56,881 nucleotides of DNA from Didymodactylos carnosus. Taxonomy: Eukaryota; Rotifera; Eurotatoria; Philodinida; Philodinidae. The DNA lies in contig CAJNOQ010000285.1 of assembly GCA_905250885.1 (NCBI GenBank), positions 1 through 56,881 of the forward strand, written 5' to 3'. The translations under genes were made by a program, and so were the position numbers. This document shows positions 31,766 through 44,774 of the stretch, in pieces. Numbering within the stretch: the first letter of the stretch is position 1; the number at the start of each line of letters is the position of its first letter. Under the pieces are notes generated by a model. The model saw only the letters and a program-made list of their open reading frames with translations, was not told the DNA's origin and ran no database searches.

Positions 31766-33560
31766 TAAACAGTTAAATAGAAATAAATGTTTATAAACAT
31801 TATTGATAGATGTGACATATGATTGTATAAATAATGTTGTCGTTGAAACAATGCAAGACAATAGCTCAAATAGTTAATCATCATTCAATTATGTCAAAAA
31901 GTAGATCAAATAATGATATATACACGAAGAAAAGCATCGATTAGCCAGATCAAAATATATGAGTGATTCTGGTGGTCTTTGTACCGTTTTTCAAGAAAAA
32001 AAATGACTCAAAAATGAAAATGACCAGAAAAATATTTTAACACTGTACGTTTATAGAGAGTACTCGAAAGTCTATAAAAAGAATCAGTTTCCAAACTACT
32101 ACGTCCTTCTCTGTCCAAATCCTGGTTGTTCACTTTTTGACTCAGGATCGAAAATACGATTTTCTCGGCTTTAGAACTAAAAAAGCATAACTGAACATAA
32201 AAATGTATTGAAACATAGGTTTTCATATATAATATGCTCTATTAACTGACATGATTGAAAAAGAATTTTTGACAATTTCTAAGCTTGTACCTTTAGAAAA
32301 CCTTTGCTGTACTGATTTTCAAAAAAATGAGTCAGCCATTCGATTCAGGGGGTCAAAATACGTATAATGTTAAAATTTCAGGCTTTATGAGTTAGCCGTT
32401 ACAATTCCACAGATGTGTTTGGAAATGGGACAAAAGTTAGGGGTGGGACATTCTGATGTATTTTTGAATTTTCTCTCCTGGTGAGTAATCGATAGTCTTC
32501 ATATCTTTAGACATTGAATGGTTAGCCTATTTCGCACACGGAGTAAAATAACCATGCCTCTAGGTCGCGTATCTTGCTCACAAGAAGCTTAAATGGGGAT
32601 AGGACGATTGAGTGTCCCATAGTAGGCCTGGCCAATAAATTATCGCTCGTGCAAAGATGGAAGAGTCTAGAGAATTACGATTTTTACCAATGGATAGAAT
32701 ATATGATTCTGCATAACTTCAGGCAAAAAAAACTAAGTGATTGAAGCCTTGTTAACTGAACTGCAGACCCAAAAGGGGGTGAGGCACGGTTTTTCATTTT
32801 GGAGGATCACAAATTTCATCAAAGTTTTCACAGAAACTAAAAAAGATTTGACAAAACTAAAATTGCAGATCGACAGAGCAGATAAAATACTGCACAAAAA
32901 TGAAAAAAGGCTTTGTTTCACCCACCTTAATAAAAGAAAGATATTAATTAAGAAAAAAGAACGTGCAGTAACTATTAAGAAAGAAGGCAAAAAGAACCCA
33001 AAAACTAAGTGTTTTGCTTTCTATACACTACTGAAATAAGACAGAAAAGAGATCTTAGCAGAATATATAGAGTAAAGTGTCAGAAATAAAATGGTTCTAA
33101 AAGTTTGATTTAGTATTAACGAAGAACCAGGCAGGTCCATGAGTTCGGATCGAACGGTACGAAAATCACTAGAATCATTCATATGTGGTACACGAAAGTT
33201 CATGCTAACTCTGCTTAGAGGTTCATTCATGCTGAATTCATTTCTTCCACTACGAGTGCTAAACAATTAGAAATAGATCTTGAACGTTTGCCGAATCATC
33301 AACCGAATAAAACATACAGCACATTTTTTATGTGCCATACCGTATTACACCTTTTATTTTGAGTACGTAATAGAAGACAGTACCTATACACATGAACATC
33401 AATCAAAGTCAGCGCAGCGATAATTTTCCAGGCAAATTTTGTCCAAAGCAATATTCAACAAATATCTTCATGAAATGGCGGCAGGGCATATGTACGTAAC
33501 AATTCTTATTCATTCTTTTCATACACATAACTAATTCTCATTTGTGTATGCGCTCTATAT
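31766..33560. other. Gene-poor region
   Basis: Unique AT-rich sequence. A lysine-rich 100-codon plus-strand frame at 32737-33039 overlaps an equally long antisense frame and shows no domain, so I do not call it a gene. Confidence 0.4.
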
Positions 33561-33564
33561 GATA

Positions 33565-34284
33565 AAAAACAAAGTACTTTTTGTTGTCAAACATATGTTT
33601 CAGAAATAAGTTGTTCTTACGATTTGCTGTTCTAAATATCCATTAGACAATATACATTTCTCGACAATATTTAGTCTAAATAATCTCAAACTCTCACTAT
33701 ATCAGTGAGTGATGAAACAATGATCAGTGGACTGATCTTCTATAGTGATATGAATGCACCTCAAACTTCAGTGTAGTCAACTGAAATTCAATGGATAAAA
33801 TTCTAAAATTCCGACTAAAAAGATGAAAGATTTTATTTATAAAAGAATAATTTTTCGGCTCATGAGCCGTTAAAGAGATATTTGTCAAGACATCACCCTA
33901 CGTTGCAATAATACAGCTCTCAAGTAGTGTCCTCAGCGAATATCTCTTTAACTGCTCATGAGCCGAAAAATTATTCTTTTATAAATAAAATCTTTCATCT
34001 TTTTAGTCGGAATTTTAGAATTTTATCCATTGAATTTCAGTTGACTACACTGAAGTTTGAGGTGCATTCGTATCACTATAGAAGATACACTGAAACATCA
34101 GATCAAAGGAAGTTATTTTCAATTATAACCACCTTCTTCTTGGTTCCCAAAATAGTAACAGCTAACTACTATCCATTTCGAAATGGAAGAAAATTCAATG
34201 TTTTTCGAATAACGTTGCATAGATGAGAGATTAAGATTTGCGTTTCCCGACTTTCTGTAGTCAAGACATGAATAATCCTCGAAT
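33565..34284. repeat. Duplicated segment, copy A (contains a 350-bp palindromic core)
   Basis: It shares about 170 bp of 5' sequence (TTTTTGTTGTCAAACATATG ...), a palindromic core and a 3' block (GAAGAAAATTCAATGTTTTTCGAATAAC ... GACATGAATAATCCTCGAAT) with 36690-37280. The core 33736-34085 is an inverted repeat with arms of about 147 bp (TCTTCTATAGTGATA..TCATGAGCCG and the reverse) around a ~55-bp centre. No coding content. Confidence 0.85.
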
Positions 34285-35861
34285 CATAAACGTAACCGGT
34301 CAATATTTTCTCGAGCGGGCCGGTAACCCGTTCAAAAATTCCTGTGCCGAGCCGGGCCGGTCGGTTGACCGGTCATACATTTTCGTTTGGATGGTCGAAA
34401 CAGTTTTTGACACCACCCCGAAGTCTGTATCATTAGAATTGCAGAAGAAATCTGGGAAGCACGGACTTACTTTTTGACCCTTAATGTTAAGATAACTCTT
34501 GGAAATATTTCGAGCTCAACTTTTTACTGTGGATTGTCCAAGGTCAGATACATATTCAGTGAAAATTAATTACTGTGCTCTCTCTTCAACCAGTATTACC
34601 GCCGCTAATATATTATTGTGTTGAAAAATAAAAAAAATAAAAATAACTTCTTCTATCTCGTCATCATCATCATCGTGATTCATCCATTATAATTAGATTA
34701 AAGTGAAGAAAAGCAAAAGAAAAGGGAAAAAATAACAACAGAACAGACAATGACAGTAGCAGGAGAACATTATGATCAATTGATTGACGATGACATTCAA
34801 AAGATGGCGATGTTAGAACAGTTAGAATGGATCAGTAATGGGGGTGGTGGAGGTAGTACGCTAGTTTTGGATGAAAAACCTGCCGGTGGTGGTAGCTGCT
34901 CTCAAAGAGTGTTTTATCTTGCAATACTCTTCGCACAAAAGATCGGTTTATTCGTCACTGTTGGGCTTTCCAACCCAAAACCATCACTCACCGTCGGAAC
35001 CGTTGGCTTTTGTGAGATCGACGCCGTTTCGCCGTCGTATGTCGATTCATTTCAGTTTGTACACTATTATGATTTTACAACTTTTTTTCAGAATTAGATT
35101 TAAATTCTTCAGTTCCTTTTGTTTGTTCTGTGTTGCTATGAATTTTTTTCCTGTCTTTGTCTGTGTCTGAGAGAGTGAGTTAGCGCGAGTGTGTAAGTGT
35201 AAAAACCTAACTGCACAGAAGTGCTAAGGCTTAAGGAAAAACGTCTATAGCTCCCGAATCATGGATTTTCAAGATGTCCCTTAGATCCAGTTTTGTGGAG
35301 AACACTTTGGACTATATATGTATGAAAACAAATCCATAGATTTCTATGTCAGCTTTCAGCGAACCGAACTGGTTTTCCCCAGATCTTCTGAAAAAACCGA
35401 TCTTTCAAATTTTTCTAAACTTGTTTTTGCTTATGAAAAAATAGCCTCAGATCTTGGCTAGCGAATGATGAAAATCATCAAGTCTCTATCTTTTATTCCT
35501 CTTGTGTTATTCAAAACATAACCACCGGCCTTGTATTTTAGCGCCAATAGTAGTGCAACAAACATTAAAAAAGAAAGAAAAACGAATGGAATATTCACAA
35601 AGTAGAGATTACCAGTCCTACCCTCGAGGACTGTTGACAAAAAAGAGAAAACCAAACTAACTTTCTTAATCCGAAATATGAAAACCTTTGTTCTACTTAG
35701 CTCAGCAAATTCGTTTTCGACAAAGTGCTGATTTTTCAGACGTAAAAACGTTGTTTTCCTCGATCGGCTGATCAATTTAATTTTCTTTCGGCCAGTCGGC
35801 CGACTGACTGGTCAAAAAGTTAGACCGGACCGGCCGGGTGCCGGTATCGGTTACATCTCTG
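34285..35861. mobile_element. hAT-like element (1577 bp) inserted in the duplicated segment
   Basis: The flanks CCTCGAAT (34277-34284) and CCTCGAAC (35862-35869) form an imperfect 8-bp target duplication, and copy B at 37270-37280 carries the same sequence uninterrupted. The ends are CATAAACGTAACCGGTC and, inverted, CAGAGATGTAACCGATACC. Both subterminal regions are packed with CCGG/GGTC motifs (GCCGGGCCGGTCGG at the left, GACCGGACCGGCCGGG at the right). No hAT transposase is visible. An interior ORF at 34750-35097 begins with a good ATG context. Confidence 0.75.
34750..35097 (+). CDS. 115-codon ORF carried inside the hAT-like element
   Basis: ATGACAGTAGCAGGAGAACA starts a frame encoding MTVAGEHYDQLIDDDIQKMA, a Gly-rich turn (NGGGGGS), then DEKPAGGGSCSQ. 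The first ~55 codons look like a genuine host coding exon, preceded by an A-rich 5'-UTR-like leader with a (TCA)n tract. Downstream the composition changes and coding likelihood drops. It may be a host first exon captured by the element; no family is recognised and no downstream exon was found. Confidence 0.3.
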   Translation: MTVAGEHYDQLIDDDIQKMAMLEQLEWISNGGGGGSTLVLDEKPAGGGSCSQRVFYLAILFAQKIGLFVTVGLSNPKPSLTVGTVGFCEIDAVSPSYVDSFQFVHYYDFTTFFQN

Positions 35862-36689
35862 CCTCGAACGGACGCAAGTATTCTGCCTTTGTGTAAAATA
35901 AATTTCAGTTCAGTTCAGTTCAGTTCAACACTTGTTTGCCTGCACAAAATAGATTCCCCGTCCACTTGTCTAAATTCCCTTAACTGAAACCCCGTGCAGG
36001 TATGGAAAATGCATCAGATGGCGCTGCCTTTGTTGGATTTTTGAATCAGGTTACTTTTGGAACCCATAAAGGCTTCTGATGAAGACAGCAGATTCGGAAG
36101 CCACACACCGAGAATCTTTTTTAATGACGTCGAACTCTCATAATGTATGAAGCAGGAAGCATGTGTCTACACAGAAACCAAATATTCCAAAATAGTATTA
36201 ATCATATTAGTCTACACATTTGAGTAACTTAGTGGCCGAAGAAAAACAGAAACATAAATCTTTGTTTTCATTTTTGGTTCTATGTGTGACGTGACATAAG
36301 AATAAAATGCGTAGCAATCAATGAGGAGGTTACTGCACAATAAGATGATTAAAGAAATAAAGTGTTTTAGCCTTCAATCAGCTATTTTTTCAATCGTTTT
36401 CTGAACAAAATCTCGTTAGGAAATCTCACAGCGGAGGTGGGAAAAACGTTACCGGTTACGAGTTGCAACAGCATCAAGTACGAAGTAAATACGAATTCAA
36501 CGGCACTCGTTCTTTCTTTTTCTCTTTGTGTGTCTGTCTGTCGCTCACTCACATGCCTACGTTTCTCAGTCATCCAATCATGACAAGAAGTTCTCATCAA
36601 TGATAAAACTCAGTGGAAAAACACACATAGGTTTTACAATTAGCTCTTTGATTACTGTTATGATTGTGGGATTTGTTTTTCATGCTACG
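35862..36689. other. Spacer between the duplicated segments
   Basis: It includes a (TTCAG)n microsatellite at about 35907-35929 and otherwise unique sequence without a supportable gene. Confidence 0.45.
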
Positions 36690-37280
36690 CAAAAAAAATG
36701 CTTTTTGTTGTCAAACATATGTTTCAGAAATAAGTTGTTCTTACGATTTGCTGTTCTAAATATCCATAAGACAATATACATTTCTCGACAATATTTAGTC
36801 TAAATAATCTCAAACTCTCACTATATCAGTAAGCGATGAAACAATGATCAGTGGACTGACCTTCTATAGTGATACGAATGCACCTCAAACTTCAGTGTAG
36901 TCAACTGAAATTCAATGGATAAAATTCTAAAATTCCGACTAAAAAGATGAAAGATTTTATTTATAAAAGAATAATTTTTCGGCTCATGAGCAGTTAAAGA
37001 GATATTCGCTGAGGACACTACCTGAGAACTGTATTATTGCAATGTAGGGTAGTGCCTTGGCAAATATCTCTTTAATTGCTCATGAGCCGAAAAATTATCC
37101 TTTTGTAAATAAAATCTTTCATCTTTTTAGTCGAAAATGGAAGTAAATTGGATGGTTCATTTATTTATAGTCGTGTAATAGAAGAAAATTCAATGTTTTT
37201 CGAATAACATTGCATAGATGAAAGCTTAAGATTTATGTTTCCCGACTTACTCTAGTCAAGACATGAATAATCCTCGAATG
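36690..37280. repeat. Duplicated segment, copy B (truncated palindromic core, no hAT insertion)
   Basis: It is collinear with copy A at an offset near 3.1 kb. The palindromic core (about 36861-37132) has lost the distal half of its right arm after CTTTTTAGTCG, which is replaced by unrelated sequence. The 3' block ending ATGAATAATCCTCGAAT is intact and continues without the hAT-like element, so it serves as the pre-insertion allele. Confidence 0.85.
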
Positions 37281-38256
37281 GAGGCAGAAATCAGTGACCA
37301 GTCTACATCTCGTGACAATGTTTGTTTTAGGATAAAAGTGAAAATATCTGATCATCATATCACATTTTAGACCATTGCTGTATAAAACAGTCATATTTAC
37401 ATCAAAATCAACTACTAATTACTGAAAGGCAGAACTTTCAGAAGTAGTCGAGGTATTACTTACATATGCGTAGCAATAAAACATTGAAACAATCTGTTTT
37501 TATTCAAAACAACTTTTAGAAATGCAATCTGCCTCTACGTAAATGAGCTTATGGGTAGTGCATTCTTTTGTTTACTTTCAACCTTTTCAGCATAAACCGT
37601 TCCTTCTGCTGTTACATAAGAACAATCTGGAAAGGCCAATTTTTTTATTCATATCTTATCTAGAGAAAAAATAAATAAAACAAAATTTTTCAACTGTGCA
37701 AAACAGACATAGTCGTTTGGTTCGCCCGATGTGAGCTACAAAAAAAAATATTGTACAAAAGAATATAAGAAATTGAGCAAATACCATCAAATAATGTACA
37801 TAAACACACACACACATACACAAAATCAATCAATAAAAAAATGGAAAACAACAACGAATTATATAGGAGTAGTAACTAGAAACTAGAAAAAAAGCGCTTG
37901 ATCCACCGGTTTGTATAAAAAGTGTAATTATATATTTTTTCTACTGTTCATAAATGAAAAATGACAAAAGGAAAAGAAAAATAATAACAAAAATTTAAGT
38001 TCAGTTAGTGTGTGCATACACAAGAACGTTCTATTTTCAGACATGTAATGACGAAAAATAAAACATAGAATGAATATAAATTATATATTTCAAAATAATT
38101 TAGTACTAAGAATCGGCTCAGTCTTGTCAAGAATACGGAATAGAGAGGCTCTTGAATAATGCTTGTAACGAATATAGAATATGAATGTTTGAGTTAAAAA
38201 GATACTTTCCAATTACATTTTGTCTTGATAAATAGAGTTTTTTTTTTCTTCTCATA
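37281..38256. other. Non-coding region 3' of folliculin
   Basis: AT-rich with a short (AC)n tract near 37805-37820. No gene recognised. Confidence 0.45.
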
Positions 38257-40546
38257 CTATCTACTGTTTTGCTGTTGTTGAAAATACTGATAATCACTTA
38301 TTAATGTACGTATTCGTGTTCGGTAAGCTAAACTGAGACCACGTTGCCAAAAACGCACCATTTCTAAATCTGATGAATTTTTTAAATTTAATATATCAAG
38401 TAATTGTTTATCAGACAGGTTTTGTTTTGAACGCAAGCGACCAAGTTGAAATAATAATTTTGATTTACTAAACGATCATAAAATATATTTAATACAACAG
38501 TTATTCAACATGATTAATAAATATATTTCTTACTTTAAATATTTCATTTTGTGATAAACAACAACTGATTCAAATGCTTCTGTTTCCATCGTTGTATCAG
38601 ATAATAAATCGATTACAGTTTTAATATAGGATGGTACTAAAAGGAAAAACATTTTGTTTCTATATTGTTGAAAAATTTTTGTTTATATAATTACCTATGA
38701 AATCTTGTACAACGGGCGTTTCCATTTTGACTTCTTGAATATTTTTATCATCATTATCAATAGTTATTTTTAGTATCACTAAACTATCGGTACTGTTGTT
38801 ATTATTATTTAGTGGTATATCACTGTCACATGATGGAGATGTATCACTGTCTAAGACTAGAATATTTGCTGAACAAGACAACACGTATGCTGATGATTCA
38901 ACCAGACGACAACAACCATCTGGTAACAAAAGCTGTAAAAAAAGAAAGAAGAGAAAATAAAATCATAATAACAAGATTTGTTTTAATTCAAGTAATGATT
39001 ACCACTTACTCTCAATAGACAGAGAAATTGTCTAATTGTTTCTTTTGTCTTCATTTTACTCGAATATTTGATAATAATCTGATTTCCAATGCATAGATGA
39101 TAAAGAATGTAATGTACATGTTTTATTTGATTAATTTTTTCCATAAATTGTTGAAATAATCTTAATGCATCATTTGCGCAAGTCGAAAAATCATATTCTT
39201 GAGAATTGTTGTCACTATATAAATCAACAGTTAAATCATTCACTGCTAATATTGAATTACCGATTTGTGATGATGGAATAAAATTAACAAGAGTTAATCG
39301 ACGTCGAGTTATGGCAGTTGGTGAAGATGATGATACTGGATCAGAAGAATCATCGAGTACCTCTGAGAAAATAATCGATCCACTTAGTTGTTAAACACAA
39401 AATAATGATAAAAACAGAATGACAAACACCTCTTTCGTTTTTAAAATTTAGATGACTTTCTAATCATTATAGAAAGAGGTAAACTATTACTGCTGCTCAA
39501 AACAAGCAGACAGATCGAAAACTGAAACTAACCATTAGCTTTCTTAAACATCATAGTATACCTTTTCTTTCCATTTTCGTTGTTTCTTCTTCGGTTGGTA
39601 TGGCATCAAATAGGTTTTCTTGAATAGCCCTATTTGTCGATCGCAATAACCATACGAAGAGTGAATGTATTCTATAGGTTATATGTTGATCATGTGTGAT
39701 TTCTGAAAGTGCCCTATTTTTAGGCACATGAGGTAACACTCTATAAACGTATGCTGGTAATGTTGTTATTACATGACCATATTTTTCAGATGAAAGTGTT
39801 GATGGTGTCATTTGATCTACTCCTTTAATTCTTGCTTCTTTTTCATAGGTCAAAGTAGCATCATTTTGCATCCATTTAGCAATTTGTTTCATATATTCGG
39901 TAATAATTGGTAGTATAGATATAATATAATATTTATCGGATGTCAAATAACAAAGAGAATAGAGATGTTGATTACCACGAGCGTGAAAATCTTTTATGGA
40001 GAATGTAAACGAAAGACAGTAACCATTTTCATCATCACCAAATAATACACCTTGATCAATATCAGCCGCTCTCTACAAAATAAAAATAATAAATGGACCA
40101 ATAATCTCTTTATCTAATTAATTACAATGGTTAGAAAACAAAATAATATTCAACATATCGTAAACTTACTTCACAATTGAGACTTCTTAAACATGCATTT
40201 CTTCCGTTTTTATATAATTCTTGATTGTTTGGGTTTGGTGCGGATATAAATAGAAGATGACAATCTGGATCAATTGACGAAACAAGAATAGAATCAAGTG
40301 ACAATGTACAAGACTAAATAATATTAAAAAAAAAGAAATCAAATTATTGCAATTTTTAATAATTATTTATTTTGTTACTTTGCATTCTGGTTTTGTAATT
40401 AAATTTTCTGCTTTGGTATATTGCGAATAAAAAGTATCTAACAAGTCATCATCATCAGTATCATGGATATATCGTGTTTCTGTACAAAGTAAAATAGTTG
40501 GTCCATGTAAATCACAAAAATGATGCAAAAATACAGAAGCATTCAT
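38257..40546 (-). CDS. FLCN: Folliculin (seven exons, 575 aa)
   Basis: The exons are 40546-40379, 40313-40170, 40072-39562, 39362-39010, 38932-38695, 38636-38534 and 38467-38257; phases match throughout. The start MNASVFLHHFCDLHGPTILLCTE is the highly conserved folliculin N-terminus. Longin-domain features follow: CLRSLNCE, GVLFGDDENGYCLSFTFSIKDFHARG. Then comes the SLFVWLLRS..FDAIPTEEET block and an Asp/Ser-rich linker (VLDDSSDPVSSSS). The DENN-like C-terminal half begins HYILYHLCIGNQIIIK and ends QLLDILNLKNSSDLEMVRFWQRGL. The length is close to human FLCN. Folliculin with FNIP is a lysosome-surface GAP for RagC/D in amino-acid-mTORC1 signalling. Asparagine-rich insertions (IPLNNNNNS) sit in a DENN loop. 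No break is seen; the copy looks functional. Confidence 0.95.
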
Positions 40547-43354
40547 ACAGACGCAGAATAAAGTGGTGTAAGCGTAATGCGATGAAACAAAAAGCACGTT
40601 TATATCTAGAAAGAAGGACAAATGTGACAAATAACATCAAATTCACAAAAAATTATTTTATAGAAGATCATTTAAGAACAACCTCGACAACATGTAATTT
40701 TTGTTGTCATATTTTTATAAGACACGAATTACCAACTAAGAATAGTTAAAAACATAAAAAAAATATCATCCGAAAAGATTTCGAAGGTCTGTAATTTACA
40801 AAAGAAATCAAAAAATAACATTTAAATCAACGAGCCATAAATGGCAGAAATACCCCTAATGGAATCAGCTCAGTGTTGAAATGTTTTCTCTAGCATGAGA
40901 TATGTCTCTTTACATATCCACAGCTGCAATGTAATAGCGTCAGTTCAAAAAAATAGTAGCAACACACTAAAAAAATTAATTCAAATAACTATTTTGTTCG
41001 ATTTTCACATTATCTTGACAGCTTAAATACAGCCCTCATCTAAACCTGTCTTATATGAAAACTTTATGTTCTACGTACTATTGGTTACTGTAGAATATTT
41101 CCGAACAAAATTGTATAGATAAGCAAAAAATATATATAAAATTCGATGTAAATGTAATCAGTTCAATATGATCGTCAGTTTTTACACAGAACATCCAAAC
41201 TAAGAGCGATGGAGGACGTTGATGAAGAGAAATTCTAAGTGACGTATCTAAAACATTATACTTAAAATGTTTTCTCAGCTAAGAACAGAAAGATAAAATA
41301 ATAGAGGGTTAAAAACGCAAACTAAAACACTACTTTTCTTGAAGGTCATGGGAAAATTCATCGAACAGAAACATTCATTAGTAGTAACATAATAGCAAAG
41401 AATACTCACAAGAATGCGTGACGTGACAGTTTTGTCCAATTGATTGATATAGAGCATTCTTTAAATATTCTAAAATTACTTTCTTCAGAATCGATGGCTA
41501 ATATTTTCAATATAAGCAAAATATGTACTTAGAGTTCGCTCCATAAACTTTTCTACTTGCTATACTTCAGCAATTTTCATCAGCGAAATTCTTTAAAATC
41601 TTGCGCAAATTTCATTCATACTTTAGCATTACTTTTAGACCCTTGACTTTAGTCTTGTTGGTCATACAAAAGGATTGTGTTATGTGTGTCACATCTCTGA
41701 GCCGTTCGACTTTTGGATTCCAGTGTAGAGAGAAGCTCTTAGATATTAGCGCTAATGATCTGAACGAGGATATAAAGAAACACTATCGTTCGATGAAAGT
41801 ATCAAAACATAATATAATCACATAAATGGATCGGAAAAAAAGGCAGACAGACAACGACTGATTTCACCGTGTTTTACCCGGTTTTTTCTTCGAGAATATG
41901 ATGCAGTCAAGTTTATTAGTCAAACATGAACGTTTTAGAATTTGAACTTTCCAACATAGTAATTTTGAATGGCGATTACTTCCTCAATTATCTACTTTCC
42001 TACTTTTTCTTCTCACATTAGTGAACTATGTTTAATATGATTCTTTCGTAGGTAGATTCTGTTCAGAGGAAAAAATTAGCGTATTAGGTTACCATAAGTT
42101 CCTTTCCCACGTTTGTACATTTCTATTCTGATATTTTTACACAGTCATCATTGTTAAATTTAGTCTATACAAGTGAAGAGTTCTTGTATTTGCTGAACTA
42201 ATTATCTGAGAAGACTCTTTTTGATCTCCGAAACTGACAGAACGGCAGCTCAGCTTTGTAACTATGCAAAAACTACGAAGAATTTATCTTCCCTAACTCT
42301 CACTCTCTTTCTGATATTGCTGTGTACTTACTTTGTAAATTAGTTAACTTTCGAATAATTCTAATTGAAAAGATCGAGAAAAGCAGATATGAACTGCAAG
42401 AAAAGTAGAATGACTGTCCTAGCACTAAGAGAACAACTGACTTAATTGAGGCTGTATATAAACACACAACAATTGTCCTTTTCTTGTTTTGTTTAAAGTA
42501 AGCAGGACAAACAAAAACAAGACACTCATATACAAAACACGTGGCTCTTGTATATATAAAGAGTATATGGAAAATCTTCTGTTCAATCAATCGCCTATAA
42601 CTCACTCACTTTTCGATCAAATTAAATACAATAGGTTTTTCATTGTCAGATTCCTAAGACGCTTTTTTACATAAAAATAAAAAAAAATCCAAGATTTCTA
42701 CGATGAAGCTATGTAAAGTTAAACGAGAAAGTTTAGCAAGAGAATAGTGAAGCATAACAACTCTGAACTCGAGAGATGGCTGTGCGAAAGAAGGGTGGAA
42801 GCAATGTTTTCGATATTGAAAACGTTCTCTGGCACATTGCATTGTCAGTGTATGAAATACAAATGAAGTCAAGGAACCAAGTGGAGCGCAGATGAACGTT
42901 ACTTTGGTTTTATAACACGGCTCTCTACACTACATATAATATATATATATATCCGTTAACTTGACCTTTAGATGATCGGTTTATTTTCGTAGTGGTTGAA
43001 ATTCTCGACCAATGAACGTTGTGTATAATGCCTTTTTGAGGACGTACCTTAACTACAGTAGTGGAACATTTTGTACTTATGCATTCAGCTAACATTTTAC
43101 TAGAATATCGTGACTTGTTGTTAGATAAAAGATTGCAGAAGCCCGCAAAACCTTTTGAAGTCTACTAATAATTCGACCAAAGCTGTCCACGTTTTCAACA
43201 TTTATCTTCATTCTATTGGTTCTTATCGTTGAGTATGTGTTCGTCTGCCCATTATACTTACGGAACTTATACTGTTTATGTATTTGTTTGTTTGCTTACA
43301 TTGTTCAGACCTATTTAGTTGAATTTTTTTCTCGAAACTCCATCTAAAAGAAAG
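40547..43354. other. Intergenic region between folliculin (-) and SSR2 (+)
   Basis: This 2.8-kb divergent interval must include both promoters. It holds only short frames. A CCCTTGACTTTAGTCTTG segment near 41640 resembles part of the dispersed ~140-bp repeat, and a short (TA)n lies near 42938-42952. Confidence 0.45.
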
Positions 43355-44774
43355 ATGCTGTTTAAAACTTTTCTTATCCTATTTGCAACGATCACATTAT
43401 CCACCTGTCAATTAGCAGATGAAGAAGAATCTTATTTATTTGTTACAAAAGACACATTAAATCGTTATGTTGTTCAAAATAATGATTTGACAATAAAATA
43501 CAGTTTATTCAATGCAGGACAATCGTACGTAACTTAAAGAGAGTTGTGCTTTTCAGTGTGTTCGTATACGTACAAACATCACATCTAACTGCTGTGTGTT
43601 CCCGAAGACATTCTACTTTCTATATGCGGGAAGCTAAATAAAAGTGAGCGATTGTTTGTTTATCATATTTGAAATCTTTTCATACTTTTGAGACTTTTCT
43701 CAACAGATCTACAGATTTCAGAAATAATATGTTAATTCATTTGTACTGCTCATTAATTTCTGATTTTATGAAATCAATGATTCGCAACTTATGAAACAGA
43801 TATAGTTCTTTCTCAGAGAATATTTATTGCTAAACATCTTTTTTTCTGTTGATTTAGAACTGTCTTCAGTGTTGAATTAAATGATGTTGATAGTTTTCCA
43901 ACAAATAAATTTGATTTACTCTATGGAACATTGAATCCAAAATGGGAGAGAATCAATGCGTAAGTTAATTAATGTTAAAAAGTTCTAATAATAGACAATT
44001 TCTATGTAATTTCTTGCAGAGCATCAAACCTTACTCATGTTGTCATTCTCAGACCAAAACAAAGTGGACCATGTAATATGACTCATGCAGTTGTCACATA
44101 TAGAAAAAGTGAAAAAACCAATGAGATTCAAGTAAGAAAACACTTGAAATACTATTAATACTAACGAGGATTCCATTGTATATTTCATGGTAAATTTATT
44201 ATCACGTAATAAATATATAATTTTTTGTTTGAAAAAATCTATAAAGCGCTAGCAGAAAGAATGGCTCTCATAGTCGGAATCAGCATCATCGATTACATCG
44301 AATCATGTATATTTTAAGCAAATGGAAAAGACGACTGGACACTTTGGAGGAGGATTCCCGCGTAAGACATGGAGAACTTGAAGCCCGCTTAGAATCTAGC
44401 GCTCATTTTGTGTCATATATATTTGCTTGGTTTTTCTTACTATTACTCTACTGAAAAGGTTCCTTTTATTCTGTTTTAGACAGCGTATTCGTCGGAAATT
44501 GGTGAATTAACTGTTGTTTCTAGTCGTGAATACGATCGAAGATTTTCATCACATTTTGTAAGTAGCACTGAATATAGAAAATCACCCTTGAGAAAACATT
44601 TATTTTCTTTTCTATTTAAGCTTATCTAATATTTTTATTTTGCTATTTTAGCTTGATTGGATATTATTTACAATGATGGCTATTCCATGTATTGCATTTC
44701 CATTTGCATTATGGTATATGAGTAAAACAAAGTACGATACAATTTTAGCCAAGGATAAAGCAAAAAAACTCTGA
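43355..44774 (+). CDS. SSR2: Translocon-associated protein subunit beta (TRAP-beta / SSR2), five exons, 194 aa
   Basis: The exons are 43355-43524, 43858-43959, 44020-44131, 44480-44557 and 44652-44774; frame is preserved. MLFKTFLILFATITLSTCQ is a cleavable signal peptide. The lumenal domain keeps the family blocks LNRYVVQNNDLTIKYSLFN, FDLLYGTLNPKWERI, ASNLTHVVILRP and REYDRRFSSHFLDW, with N-glycosylation sequons at NLT and NMT. A single TM helix (WILFTMMAIPCIAFPFALWY) and a short basic cytosolic tail follow. TRAP binds the Sec61 translocon and assists insertion of some secretory proteins. I began at the ATG at 43355 because it starts the signal peptide; the frame stays open upstream but has no earlier ATG. 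Confidence 0.95.

Noticed and set aside
32737..33039. Lys-rich 100-codon ORF with an antisense frame of similar length
   Set aside because: A-rich sequence produces Lys codons by composition; no conserved motif is present.
42300..42872. Cluster of 60-100 codon ORFs on both strands upstream of SSR2
   Set aside because: They overlap on opposite strands, lack domains and have no splice continuity.
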